From the NCBI GenBank assembly GCA_009785335.1, contig WQWM01000006.1, positions 1 to 64,000 on the forward strand: a DNA stretch of 64,000 bases, read 5' to 3'. This document shows, piece by piece, positions 18,603 to 27,270 of this stretch. The first letter of the stretch is position 1. Every line of letters begins with the position of its first letter. Origin of the DNA: Oscillospiraceae bacterium (GTDB lineage Bacteria > Bacillota > Clostridia > Oscillospirales > Acutalibacteraceae). The notes under the pieces are model-generated. The model was not told the origin of the DNA and made no database searches. It saw only the letters and a list, made by a program, of their open reading frames with translations. The position numbers were made by a program, and so were the translations under genes.

Positions 18603-19110
18603 CGATTTCGCTACTTTTTTGAAAAAAAGTAGCACAAAAAACATTTACGTCGCTTCGCTGTGTTCTATCCCAGCCCCATAAAAATTCCCTGCGCGTAGCG
18701 GAATCAGTTTTTGGGGCATTGGCAACATCTACACAACACATGAAAACCCTCGCTCCGCGAGCCTTCCTCAGTCACGCGCGACGCGTGCCAGCTCTTTCCA
18801 GGGGAAGGAGCTAAGGCTTGTTTCTTCAACTTTCGTTAAACAGTCCACCGCGAAGCGGATCAAGTTTTTTTGGGCATTGAACCCCCACCTGCACGCCTGA
18901 CGACGTGCTTCCTCCCCCAAGGGGGAGGTCTTGGCAACATCTGCACAGCACATGAAAATCCTCGCTCCGCGAGCCTTCCTCAGTCACGCGCGACGCGTGC
19001 CAGCTCCTTCCAGGGGAAGGAGCTAAGGCTTGTTTCTTCAACTTTCGTTAAACAGTCCACCGCGAAGCGGATCAAGTTTTTTTGGTTCTTTTTTTCCAAA
19101 AAAAGAACAG
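18603..19110. repeat. Repeat block with two ~213 bp direct tandem units
   Basis: No gene in this 520 bp gap. An A hairpin at 18610-18633 (gctactttttt / aaaaaaagtagc) follows the stop and may act as terminator; a partial E element is at 18651-18682. Then two nearly identical ~213 bp units start at about 18719 and 18932, each with ggcaacatct, a B half-element and a gtccaccgcgaagcgg segment; a C element (cctcccccaagggggagg) lies between. A second A hairpin is at 19086-19110, just before the glnN ribosome binding site. Confidence 0.8.
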
Positions 19111-19122
19111 AAAGGATATACA

Positions 19123-21138
19123 ATGAACATTCCGGAACTATTTGGCTGCATGGTATTCGGTGACGCCGAAATGCAAGCACGCCTGCCCGCAGAGGTTTAT
19201 GACGCCATCAAGCAAGGCAGCCGCCTTAGCTCTGCCATGGCCAACATTGTGGCCGCCGCCATGAAAGATTGGGCCTTGGCGCATGGCGTGACGCACTATA
19301 CCCATTGGTTTCAGCCGATGACTGGCGTGACGGCCGAAAAACACGACAGCTTCATTGAGCCAGTGGCAGACGGTGAGATCATCATGAAATTCTCGGGCAA
19401 GGCATTGGTGTGCGGCGAACCCGATGCCAGCAGCCTGCCCAGCGGCGGCCTGCGCTGCACCTTCGAAGCGCGCGGCTACACCGCCTGGGACCCCACTGCC
19501 TATGCCTTTATTAAAGATGAAACGCTGTGCATCCCCACTGCGTTTTGTGGGTATAATGGCGAATCGCTGGACAAAAAAACACCGCTGCTGCGTTCTATGC
19601 AGGCGATTAACAAGCAGGCGCTGCGCGTGTTGCGTTTGTTCGGCAACGAAAATGTGACCCGCGTTGACGCAACCGTTGGTGCCGAGCAGGAGTATTTTCT
19701 CATCGACAAAGCGATGTATCTGCAGCGGCCGGATTTGATTCACACCGGGCGCACGCTGCTGGGTGCACCGCCCCCAAAAGGGCAAGAGCTGGAAGATCAC
19801 TACTTCGGCGCCATCAAGCCGCGAGTGTCGGCCTTCATGAAAGAGCTTGATCTGGAGTTGTGGAAGCTGGGCGTGCCATCGAAAACGCGGCACAACGAAA
19901 CCGCACCCGCACAGCACGAACTTGCGCCTGTGTTCACCACCGTGAACATTGCCACCGACCACAACCAACTGGTAATGGAGCTGGCAAAATCCATCGCTGA
20001 GCGGCATCATCTGGCCTGTTTGCTGCATGAAAAGCCCTTCGCGGGCGTAAACGGCAGCGGCAAACACAATAACTGGAGCCTGAGCACAAGCAATGGGCAA
20101 AACCTGTTTGAACCCGGTGATACCCCGCACGAAAACGCGCAGTTTCTGCTGTTTCTCACTGCGGTGATTAAGGCTGTGGATGATTATCAAGACTTGCTGC
20201 GTGCCAGTGCCGCCAGCGCAGGCAACGATCATCGCCTGGGCGCACACGAGGCTCCGCCGGCGATTATCAGCCTGTTTTTGGGCAACGAACTCACCGACAT
20301 TTTAAAGGCCATTGAACTGGGTGAGGACTACCACGCCCCCGGCCGCGCACGCCTGAAAATCGGCGTAAGCTCCCTGCCGCGCATCCCCAAAGACAGCACC
20401 GACCGCAATCGTACCTCGCCCATGGCCTTCACTGGCAACAAGTTTGAGTTTCGCATGCTGGGCAGTGCGTTTTCCATCGCGGGGCCAAATTTCGTGCTCA
20501 ACACCATCGTCGCGGAGGTGCTGCGTCAGTTCGCTGATGAACTTGAGCAAGCCGCCGACTTCACCGCTGCGCTTGACATGCTGATTCAACGCACCATCAA
20601 GGCGCACAAACGCATTCTATTCAACGGCAACAACTATGCGCCGGAGTGGGTGCTTGAGGCCAAGCTGCGTGGGCTGTCGAACCTGCCGGATACCCCAAGC
20701 GCGCTGCAAGCTATGCTTGCCCCGCAAAGCGTTGAGGTGTTTGCCCGCCATGCCGTGCTCAATGAAAGCGAACTGCATGCCCGCCACGAAATTCTCATGC
20801 AAAGCTACCGCAAAACCGTGCACATTGAAGCACTCACCATGCTCATGCTGATGAAAGATGCGGTGATCCCGGCATGTGTAGCCTATCAAGACCAGCTGAC
20901 CAGCCTAGTGAAACGCAAGCGTGAAATCGGCCTATTTGACGGCATGGAACTGCAACTGCTGCAAAAAATCTCCACGCTGTGCGATGAACTCCCCAGCAAA
21001 ATTGACGCACTTGAGCGTGAAAAATCTCTGCCTGCCATGGCAACACTTCGCCAAACCTGCGATGCCCTCGAAGCTCTCATCCCGCAGGAACTGTGGCCGC
21101 TGCCCAGTTATGCGCAATTACTCAATAGCGTGGTTTGA
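19123..21138 (+). CDS. glnN: Glutamine synthetase type III
   Basis: ATP-dependent glutamate:ammonia ligase of the large GSIII class, 671 residues. Motifs: ELFGCMVFGDAEM start, GEPDASSLPSGGLR, VGAEQEYFLID, KTRHNETAPAQHELAP, and the ATP-region NGSGKHNNWSLS. Family members are ~700 residues and common in Bacteroides and Clostridia. The ATG at 19123 (after agaaaggatataca) begins with the conserved N-terminus; an in-frame start at 19030 would only add translated repeat sequence. Stands alone: no amtB or glnB nearby. An A hairpin follows at 21141-21164. Confidence 0.95.
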   Translation: MNIPELFGCMVFGDAEMQARLPAEVYDAIKQGSRLSSAMANIVAAAMKDWALAHGVTHYTHWFQPMTGVTAEKHDSFIEPVADGEIIMKFSGKALVCGEPDASSLPSGGLRCTFEARGYTAWDPTAYAFIKDETLCIPTAFCGYNGESLDKKTPLLRSMQAINKQALRVLRLFGNENVTRVDATVGAEQEYFLIDKAMYLQRPDLIHTGRTLLGAPPPKGQELEDHYFGAIKPRVSAFMKELDLELWKLGVPSKTRHNETAPAQHELAPVFTTVNIATDHNQLVMELAKSIAERHHLACLLHEKPFAGVNGSGKHNNWSLSTSNGQNLFEPGDTPHENAQFLLFLTAVIKAVDDYQDLLRASAASAGNDHRLGAHEAPPAIISLFLGNELTDILKAIELGEDYHAPGRARLKIGVSSLPRIPKDSTDRNRTSPMAFTGNKFEFRMLGSAFSIAGPNFVLNTIVAEVLRQFADELEQAADFTAALDMLIQRTIKAHKRILFNGNNYAPEWVLEAKLRGLSNLPDTPSALQAMLAPQSVEVFARHAVLNESELHARHEILMQSYRKTVHIEALTMLMLMKDAVIPACVAYQDQLTSLVKRKREIGLFDGMELQLLQKISTLCDELPSKIDALEREKSLPAMATLRQTCDALEALIPQELWPLPSYAQLLNSVV

Positions 21139-21140
21139 TT

Positions 21141-21300
21141 GTTCTTTTTTTGCAAAAAAAGAACCAAAAAAACCTATACCGCTTCGCGGGGGATTCTATG
21201 AGGCTGGAATAGAGCACAGCGAAGCGACCAAGCCCCACCGCAGGTGGTTTTTGCAAAAAAGAACCAAAAAAACCTATACCGCTTCGCGGGATACGATTAT
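21141..21300. repeat. A hairpin and E element downstream of glnN
   Basis: A hairpin 21141-21164 (gttctttttt / aaaaaagaac), a full E element at about 21197-21252 (ctatgaggctggaatagag then ccaccgcaggtgg), and a copied accaaaaaaacctataccgc segment on both sides of it. Confidence 0.8.
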
Positions 21301-21380
21301 CAAAATAGCAAACCCACCTGCAAAAAATTGCATGGTGGGGGTTTTTGTGGTTTTTAATTTGCTACGAAACGAGGAGCTAC

Positions 21381-21788
21381 TTATTCATCTTCTTCATCGT
21401 CGCCCAGCAGCCAGTTTAACGTCAGTTGCTCCATGGGCACAATCGGCGCTTGTATCACCGGATCCATTTCGAGCAGGCGAATTTTCTCGCGCAAAAAATG
21501 GTTTTCGCGATCTACTTCCGCCACAATTTTCTGTGTATCCTCCAGCTTTTGCGCGAATTCTGCCAGCTGTTGTGCCACTTCATCGCCCGCCGCATGCCGC
21601 CGCCGTTGCAAGCGCGCGGCAGTCATCCAGTCAACTTGGCGTTGCCGTGCCTGCCGCAACTGCGCGGTGCGCCGCTGTGTGGTTTGCATTTGCATATGCA
21701 TGCGCAGCTCCAGCGCCTCTATGTATTGCAGCACATCCTCTTTATGAAATCCGTTCATCTGCGTGCGAAAAAAGTCGCCCTTCGCCAT
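21381..21788 (-). CDS. Small DivIVA-like coiled-coil protein
   Basis: 135 residues, no membrane segment. The N-terminus FFRTQMNGFHKEDVLQYIEA resembles the membrane-binding start of DivIVA/GpsB proteins; the middle (~35-110) is a long Gln/Arg/Glu-rich coiled coil and the end is acidic (DDEEDE). Start at 21788 has aagggaatt upstream; longer in-frame reading comes from repeats. Probably a cell-division or polar scaffold accessory, in line with DivIVA and SepF genes further up the same strand, but this is inference. Confidence 0.65.
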   Translation of the reverse strand: MAKGDFFRTQMNGFHKEDVLQYIEALELRMHMQMQTTQRRTAQLRQARQRQVDWMTAARLQRRRHAAGDEVAQQLAEFAQKLEDTQKIVAEVDRENHFLREKIRLLEMDPVIQAPIVPMEQLTLNWLLGDDEEDE

Positions 21789-21799
21789 AGAATTCCCTT

Positions 21800-22248
21800 T
21801 CTTGTTCTTTTTTGCGCTCCCACCTGCACGCCTACGACGTGCTTTCCTCCCCCAATGATCCACCCCACAAATGCAAGCATTTGCGGGGACCCCGGAGGGG
21901 AGGCCTTGGCAACACCTACGCAGCACACGAAAATCCTCGCTCCGCGAGCCTTCCTCAGTCACGCGCGGCGCGTGCCAGCTCCTTCCAGAGGAAGGAGCTA
22001 AGGCTTGCTGCTTCAATTCACATAAATCATCCACCGCGAAGCGGCATAGGTTTTTTTGGTTCTTTTTTTTACACAACCCCCACCTGCACGCCTATGACGT
22101 GCTTTCCTCCCCCAATGATCCACCCCACAAATGCAAGCATTTGCGGGGACCCCGGAGGGGAGGCTTTGGCAACACCTTAATGTGTTTACAAAAATTCACC
22201 GCGGAGCGGCATAGGTTTTTTTGGTTCTTTTTTTGCAAAAAAAGAACA
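21800..22248. repeat. Tandem C elements with nested F palindromes, B and A
   Basis: Two near-identical C units (about 21819-21915 and 22077-22175) each begin cccacctgcacgcct and are split by the same palindrome F (aaatgcaagcattt flanked by ccacccc and ggggacccc). Between them is a B half-element (21935-22005). An A hairpin closes the block at 22225-22248. No gene is seen in this ~465 bp gap. Confidence 0.8.
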
Positions 22249-22253
22249 GAAAA

Positions 22254-23756
22254 TCAGTTCACCGCCAACACTGCGGTCACGCCATCGGCGATACGCACCG
22301 GCGGACGTTGACCCAGATTGCTTAGCCATAAGGTGCCGGCGCCGTTTTCCCAGGTGTTGATGTAGCCCGCAAAATGGTTGCCCGCCTGCACGCTGCCCGC
22401 GCGCACGCCAGTGGCGATGCGGTGTGCCACAGCACCCACGCAGGCGGTAAGTATGCCTATTTCATCTTCCACATCGTGCAGCACCAACAGCGCATTTTCG
22501 CTAGGTGTAAGGAAATGCGCATGCACATCATTCACCAGGCGCTGCATGGTTTCACCGCGGTGATAGACATAAATGCCCATGCGTGCGCCGCCGATCTCCT
22601 GGCGCACAACATACGCGCCGAAGCGGCCAATTACCGTGCCTAGCACCTGTGTGCCCAAAAAGTGCCGCTGCGAAATCCCATGCTGCAACAATTCATAGCC
22701 ATGCAGCCCAAAGGTTGCGCCTTCCACGTTACTTTCCTGCGTCAGCAATACTTCTGGGGTGCGCACAAACATGGCCTGCCATTGTGCACCGCCGGCAAAA
22801 CCTTCACCCATTGGGATTTCACGCGGGCCAAGTTCGGTCATCATCGCCAGCCGCCAACCGCGAGGGTCTTGCTCGCCTTCGTTTTCATAGGCAAGCAACG
22901 CAGCGGGACGACCATGTGCACGCACTGCCGCAATCACCTGCAACTGCCCGGCATTGGCCAGCCGTTGCACGCTCACGCCGTCATACACATAAAGCTGCAA
23001 CTGCGGCTGCCCATTGTCCTTGAGCATATATAAGTTCCCGCCGGGTTGATAGTGCTCAAACAGCACCTGCTCGGGACTTTCGGCCACAAACACGGGCGGG
23101 CCGTTACTGCCCAGCGCATATAGATTCCCTGCCGCTGAGTAAAATACCATTGCCCGCAGGTGGTCATAGAAAAATCGCACATCCTCCACCACACCGGCCA
23201 CGCGCTCAGGTTCACGGTTCACCTGCACGCGATACAGCATCATCGCGCCGCTTTCGCGCCGGGTGAAATACGCAGCATCTTGCCCCTGCGCCATGAACAC
23301 TGCGCTCATGCGCTCGGCGATCAGCTCACTGTTGCCTGTGTGACTGTTATGTATGGACAACTGATTGCCTGCAAGGTTTGTGTAAAACGCGAACTGCCCG
23401 CAGCGGCTTGCTACCCAGCTGCCCACATCCTCGGCTGCGCGCACACCGCCAATGCGCCGTGCGCCGCCGTCACGCAGTTGCATCACATAAAGATGCACCG
23501 CGTTGTCGTCACGCTGGTCCAGCCAGAGATAATCCGCGTTGCCACCGAAATGCTGCGTCATGCTTTCGGTCACCCGCAAGGCATAGCTGCCCTCGGGCAC
23601 CGCAACATACAATTGACTGCCCCGTGCAAACACCACGGCAAAACGCTCGTTTGGCCGCACATTAAACAGGTGGAACCAACTTACCACCAATGCCGCTGCT
23701 AACGTCAACGTGCCCAGCAGCACCGTGAATGCCAACTTGCTTCGACTCACTTTCAT
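22254..23756 (-). CDS. Membrane-anchored beta-propeller-like protein, function unknown
   Basis: 500 residues. One N-terminal membrane anchor (~8-28, FTVLLGTLTLAAALVVSWF), the rest outside the cytoplasm. The body shows repeating short beta patterns (for example FAFYTNL, AAYFTRRESGAMMLYRV, AMVFYSAAGNLYAL, NLYMLKDN, IYVYHRGETMQRLV) like TolB/WD40-type propellers of unassigned Firmicutes proteins. No catalytic motif was recognised. RBS ggggagaatagc. It sits downstream of transketolase in the same direction, separated by repeats. Confidence 0.6.
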   Translation of the reverse strand: MKVSRSKLAFTVLLGTLTLAAALVVSWFHLFNVRPNERFAVVFARGSQLYVAVPEGSYALRVTESMTQHFGGNADYLWLDQRDDNAVHLYVMQLRDGGARRIGGVRAAEDVGSWVASRCGQFAFYTNLAGNQLSIHNSHTGNSELIAERMSAVFMAQGQDAAYFTRRESGAMMLYRVQVNREPERVAGVVEDVRFFYDHLRAMVFYSAAGNLYALGSNGPPVFVAESPEQVLFEHYQPGGNLYMLKDNGQPQLQLYVYDGVSVQRLANAGQLQVIAAVRAHGRPAALLAYENEGEQDPRGWRLAMMTELGPREIPMGEGFAGGAQWQAMFVRTPEVLLTQESNVEGATFGLHGYELLQHGISQRHFLGTQVLGTVIGRFGAYVVRQEIGGARMGIYVYHRGETMQRLVNDVHAHFLTPSENALLVLHDVEDEIGILTACVGAVAHRIATGVRAGSVQAGNHFAGYINTWENGAGTLWLSNLGQRPPVRIADGVTAVLAVN

Positions 23757-23782
23757 GCTATTCTCCCCTTTTACACATCTTT

Positions 23783-23880
23783 GCTACTTTTTTGAAAAAA
23801 AGTAGCGCAAAAAACTTTAGCCGCTTCGCGGTGGACTATTTATGAAACTGTAGGGGCGGATGCAAATCCGCCCGAACCTT
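23783..23880. repeat. A hairpin and single D hairpin
   Basis: A hairpin 23783-23806 (gctactttttt / aaaaaagtagc), followed by gccgcttcgcggtggac and a D hairpin ggggcggatgcaaatccgcc (about 23852-23873). Lies just past the transketolase stop. Confidence 0.8.
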
Positions 23881-23895
23881 AACATTGCATGAAAG

Positions 23896-24831
23896 TTACT
23901 TCAACGCAATCGCTTTCTTCACCTTGCACACAATATTCTCCGCGCTCAAGCCATAGAGCTTCAGCAGGTCTTTCGCTGGACCGCTTTCGCCGAACGTATC
24001 CTCCACGCCCACGCGCAGCACAGGCACAGGGCAGGCTTCGGCCAGTGCTTCCGTTACCGCACTGCCCAAGCCGCCAATCACGCTATGCTCTTCAGCGGTG
24101 ACGATCGCGCCGGTTTCTTGCGCGGCTTTCACCAGAATGTCTACGTCCAAGGGTTTGATGGTGGCCATGTTAATCACGCGGGCATTGATGCCCTGTGCGG
24201 CCAGTTCATCGGCGGCGGCAAGTGCTTCGTGCACCATTAAGCCGGTGGCGACGATCGTCACGTCGTTGCCATCACGCAATTGCACGCCTTTGCCGATTTC
24301 AAACTTGTAATTCTCATCAAACAGATGCGGCAGTGCCAGCCGGCCAAAGCGCAGATACACAGGGCCGTCCAATTCGGCGGCAGCCATCACTGCAGCATAG
24401 GCTTCTTGATAGTCCGCCGGGTTAATCACCGTCATGCCGGGTATCACGCGCATGAGTGCGATGTCTTCGTTGCACTGGTGGCTTGCGCCATCTTCGCCAA
24501 CGGAAATGCCGCCGTGGGTCGCACCGATTTTCACATTCAAAGCAGGGTAGCCAATGGTGTTGCGGATTTGTTCAAATGCACGCCCGGCAGCGAACATCGC
24601 AAAGCTGCTGGCAAACACGGTGTAGCCCATGGTTGCCATGCCGCCGGCCACGCTCATCAGATTGCCTTCAGCAATGCCGGCGTTGTAGAATCTGTCGGGA
24701 TAGGCCTTGCGAAAACCGCCGGTTTTGGTGGCTGCAGCTAGGTCAGCGTCCATCACAATGACATTTTTGTTTTTCGCGCCAAGGTCAACCAAGGCTTGAC
24801 CGTAGGCGTCGCGCGTTGCGTTCATTTTCAT
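23896..24831 (-). CDS. Transketolase, C-terminal subunit
   Basis: Pyrimidine-binding and C-terminal domains of a split transketolase, 311 residues (MNATRDAYGQALVDLG, AGIAEGNLMSVAGGMA, GISVGEDGASHQ, HSVIGGLGSAV). Works with the adjacent N-terminal subunit in the non-oxidative pentose phosphate pathway, which fits arabinose/pentose catabolism elsewhere in the window. Its ATG overlaps the TGA of the N-terminal subunit by four bases, so the two are translationally coupled in equal amounts. Confidence 0.93.
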   Translation of the reverse strand: MKMNATRDAYGQALVDLGAKNKNVIVMDADLAAATKTGGFRKAYPDRFYNAGIAEGNLMSVAGGMATMGYTVFASSFAMFAAGRAFEQIRNTIGYPALNVKIGATHGGISVGEDGASHQCNEDIALMRVIPGMTVINPADYQEAYAAVMAAAELDGPVYLRFGRLALPHLFDENYKFEIGKGVQLRDGNDVTIVATGLMVHEALAAADELAAQGINARVINMATIKPLDVDILVKAAQETGAIVTAEEHSVIGGLGSAVTEALAEACPVPVLRVGVEDTFGESGPAKDLLKLYGLSAENIVCKVKKAIALK

Positions 24832-25655
24832 GCTGCGGCTCCTTTCAGCTCGGCCATGGCCTGCTCATATTGCTCTGCATTTGGTGCAGCACCATGCCAA
24901 TTCACGTTGTTTTCCATGAACGAAACACCGCGCCCCTTGATGGTCTTGAGGATAATCGCTGTGGGCTTGCCGTTTTTCACAATGCCTTTGAATGCGCCCT
25001 CCAGCGCATCGTAGCAATGACCATCGATTTCGGCCACATCAAAGCCGAAGGCTGCAAATTTTTCGCCGATGGGATACGGCGAGTTGACTTCCTCAACTGT
25101 GCCGTCGATTTGCAGATTATTGTTATCCACAATCACCACAAGATTATCAAGCTGCTTGGCGGCTGCGAACATCGCGGCCTCCCACACCTGGCCTTCTTGC
25201 AGCTCGCCGTCGCCCAGCAAGGTATAGGTCATCACATCGCTGCCGCCATGCTTCGCACCCAATGCCATGCCAACGGCGGCGCTAATCCCCTGCCCCAGAC
25301 TACCCGTGCTCATGTCTACGCCAGGGCACAACTTCATGCTGGGGTGCCCCTGCAAGCGGCTGCCCACTTTGCGCAGTGTTGCCAATTCCTCTGCAGGAAA
25401 GAAGCCCCGCTGTGCAAGCGTTGCATATAACACCGGCGCGGCATGCCCTTTGCTCAGCACAAAGCGGTCGCGACCGTCCCACTTGGGATTGGCAGTGTCT
25501 ACGCGCATTTGCTCAAAATATAAGTACGTCATCACTTCGGCCGCCGAAAGGCTGCCGCCGGGGTGCCCGGCCTTGGCGTTGAACACGCCCTCCAGCACGC
25601 CTTGGCGCACCAAGTTTGCCACGCGTGCAAGGTCCTGTTTACGAGATTCGGTCAT
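24828..25655 (-). CDS. Transketolase, N-terminal subunit
   Basis: Thiamine-diphosphate-binding half, 275 residues: AGHPGGSLSAAEV, DRFVLSKGHAAPVLYA, and the GDGELQEGQVWEA...NNNLQIDG TPP/Mg motif. Start MTESRKQDLARVAN at 25655 follows aggaggattagt; a longer in-frame start at 25775 lies within the MNT gene and is rejected. Split transketolases are usual in Clostridia. Confidence 0.93.
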   Translation of the reverse strand: MTESRKQDLARVANLVRQGVLEGVFNAKAGHPGGSLSAAEVMTYLYFEQMRVDTANPKWDGRDRFVLSKGHAAPVLYATLAQRGFFPAEELATLRKVGSRLQGHPSMKLCPGVDMSTGSLGQGISAAVGMALGAKHGGSDVMTYTLLGDGELQEGQVWEAAMFAAAKQLDNLVVIVDNNNLQIDGTVEEVNSPYPIGEKFAAFGFDVAEIDGHCYDALEGAFKGIVKNGKPTAIILKTIKGRGVSFMENNVNWHGAAPNAEQYEQAMAELKGAAA

Positions 25656-25674
25656 ACTAATCCTCCTATATTGG

Positions 25675-25986
25675 TTATAGCATTTTAATGCCATGTTGCA
25701 TAATTTCAGCGGCAAATGGGTTGTCTTGGTGAAAATCGCTGGGCAAAAACGCGTGCGGCTCAATACGCAGGTCAATATTGCGACGCATTTTCATCAATCG
25801 CAGCATATCCTCCACTGCATCGCCCGAAAAATCTTGCGCCACCACCGCAATGTCAATATCGCTATCTTCATGCGCGCGTCCCATTGCCGTTGAGCCAAAC
25901 CAAAATAGTTGTAACACATTGCAATTTTTCTTTACTTCATCAGCATACCGCCGCACTATGGTTCTTGAATCAAGTTTTTCAGCCAT
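25675..25986 (-). CDS. MNT-type nucleotidyltransferase (putative antitoxin)
   Basis: 103-residue minimal nucleotidyltransferase. WFGSTAMGRAHEDSDIDIAV gives the GS-x10-DxD metal/nucleotide motif. Family knowledge: MntA proteins paired with HEPN ribonucleases act as antitoxins by AMPylating the toxin. Overlaps the HEPN gene by 31 bases; RBS gaggtgattgc. Inserted between rluD and the transketolase genes in the same direction. Confidence 0.85.
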   Translation of the reverse strand: MAEKLDSRTIVRRYADEVKKNCNVLQLFWFGSTAMGRAHEDSDIDIAVVAQDFSGDAVEDMLRLMKMRRNIDLRIEPHAFLPSDFHQDNPFAAEIMQHGIKML

Positions 25987-26357
25987 GCAATCACCTCATC
26001 AATTTCTAGTGCACGTTCTTTGGTATAATCGTCAGTGCATTTTTGATAAAACCCGCGCTTATAATCTGGATAGCGTGCATTGATATTAAACGTTGAAATC
26101 AAATCCAATATATCAGCACGTTGCTCGTTAATTTCCAAGTTAGCTTTTTCCGCAAGCAGTAGTAAATCGTGGCTACGCGGCACAACAAACCCCTCTTTGT
26201 TTTTTTGCACAACCAATGCCTTAAGCAATTTTTCCACTACAATGTGCCCTATAAACAAAGCCCAATGGTTATCACTACTTTTGAGCAAATTGCGAAATGT
26301 GCTCTCATCCATACTCGCACTATTCATCCAGTATTCAACTATCTCTTGCTTGGTCAA
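25956..26357 (-). CDS. HEPN-domain protein (putative toxin partner)
   Basis: 133 residues, all-helical HEPN fold: IGHIVVEKLLKALVV, PRSHDLLLLAEKA and NINARYPDYKRGF are typical of MNT-linked HEPN proteins. The RX4-6H ribonuclease motif of active HEPN toxins is not obvious, so activity is uncertain; the pair may instead be a non-toxic HEPN-MNT module. I choose TTG at 26357 because the ribosome binding site ggaggt lies 8 bases before it; the ORF could be opened at 26372 but that codon overlaps the site itself. The 3' end of rluD overlaps this start by 23 bases. Codon use is more AT-rich than the neighbours, suggesting acquisition. Confidence 0.8.
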   Translation of the reverse strand: MTKQEIVEYWMNSASMDESTFRNLLKSSDNHWALFIGHIVVEKLLKALVVQKNKEGFVVPRSHDLLLLAEKANLEINEQRADILDLISTFNINARYPDYKRGFYQKCTDDYTKERALEIDEVIAWLKNLIQEP

Positions 26358-27270
26358 TATCAATACCTCCAAGACTTTTTAAAAAATTTTCAAACCATAT
26401 AGGCACTGCCGCTTGCACATCTATCGTTTCCCCCGTGCGCGGGTGCGTGAAAGCAATGCGCTCGGCGTGCAAACACTGCCCTGCCAGCCGCTTGTTGGCA
26501 ACACCATACATAGGGTCGCCTGCAACAGGCCTGCCCATGTGCGCCATGTGCACACGAATCTGATGTGTTCGCCCGGTCTCCAATGTAAGCTTTAGCTCAC
26601 TGAATTTGTCACTCAGCTCCCGCAGCACTTCGTAATGCGTCACTGCAGGCTTGCCAGCTTGCACAATCGCCATCTTCTTGCGATCTTTGGGATGGCGACC
26701 AATGGGCAGGTTGATGGTGCCCACGGGCTCCTTCAGCCGCCCGCAAACCACCGCACGATATTCACGCGTGAAGGTGTGCGCCGCAATTTGCGCCGCCAAA
26801 TGCTGATGCGCAAAATCCGTTTTGGCCACAATGAGTAGCCCGCTGGTGTCTTTGTCGATGCGATGTACAATACCGGGCCTAACCGCCTGCGGCGGGGCTC
26901 CGTCGCTTCGCTGTGCATTCTGCAAGCCCCATAAAGGCTCACGCGATAGTTTTCCATTGCAATGCCACAACAGCGCATTCACCAGTGTGCCGCTGCTGTG
27001 TCCTGGCGCGGGATGCACCACCATGCCCTGCGGCTTATTCACCACCAACAGATCATCATCTTCCAGTCGAATATCAAGGGGAATATCCTCAGGCTGCGCA
27101 GCAAGTTCAACCGGCTGCGGCAATTGCCAGGTGAGCACATCGCCTTCGTTCAGTATGGCGCTTTTCTTCGCAGGCAAGCCGTTCACCAACACATGCCCAT
27201 CGGTAATCAGGCTCTGCGCACGCGCACGTGTCATGTTCAGCTGTTGCGCCACGGTTTGGTCAAGCCTCAT
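26335..27270 (-). CDS. rluD: RluD-family pseudouridine synthase with repeat-derived insert
   Basis: Pseudouridine synthase of large-subunit rRNA, 311 residues. N-terminal S4 domain (MRLDQTVAQQLNMTRARAQSLI), then LLVVNKPQGMVVHPAPGH and the catalytic Asp motif VHRIDKDTSGLL, and THQIRVHMAHMGRP. Between ALLWHC and RPGIVHRID, where relatives usually have about a dozen residues, there are 26 including AQRSDGAPPQ, encoded by a full E repeat at 26881-26935. Overlaps lspA by four bases (ATGA). Sits in the classic lspA-rluD pair of Firmicutes. Confidence 0.93.
   Translation of the reverse strand: MRLDQTVAQQLNMTRARAQSLITDGHVLVNGLPAKKSAILNEGDVLTWQLPQPVELAAQPEDIPLDIRLEDDDLLVVNKPQGMVVHPAPGHSSGTLVNALLWHCNGKLSREPLWGLQNAQRSDGAPPQAVRPGIVHRIDKDTSGLLIVAKTDFAHQHLAAQIAAHTFTREYRAVVCGRLKEPVGTINLPIGRHPKDRKKMAIVQAGKPAVTHYEVLRELSDKFSELKLTLETGRTHQIRVHMAHMGRPVAGDPMYGVANKRLAGQCLHAERIAFTHPRTGETIDVQAAVPIWFENFLKSLGGIDIDQARDS
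26881..26935 (-). repeat. Full-length E element in frame inside rluD
   Basis: Contains the E signature at full length: ccgcctgcggcggggctc, gtcgcttcgctgtg and gccccata. 18 codons added without frame change, directly before the catalytic RID motif. Confidence 0.88.

Noticed and set aside
18603..19122. Remnant insertion sequence
   Set aside because: No transposase frame or terminal inverted repeats around a gene; all content is short repeats.
19138..20247. 369-codon minus-strand frame opposite glnN
   Set aside because: Shadow of glutamine synthetase; no promoter or RBS.
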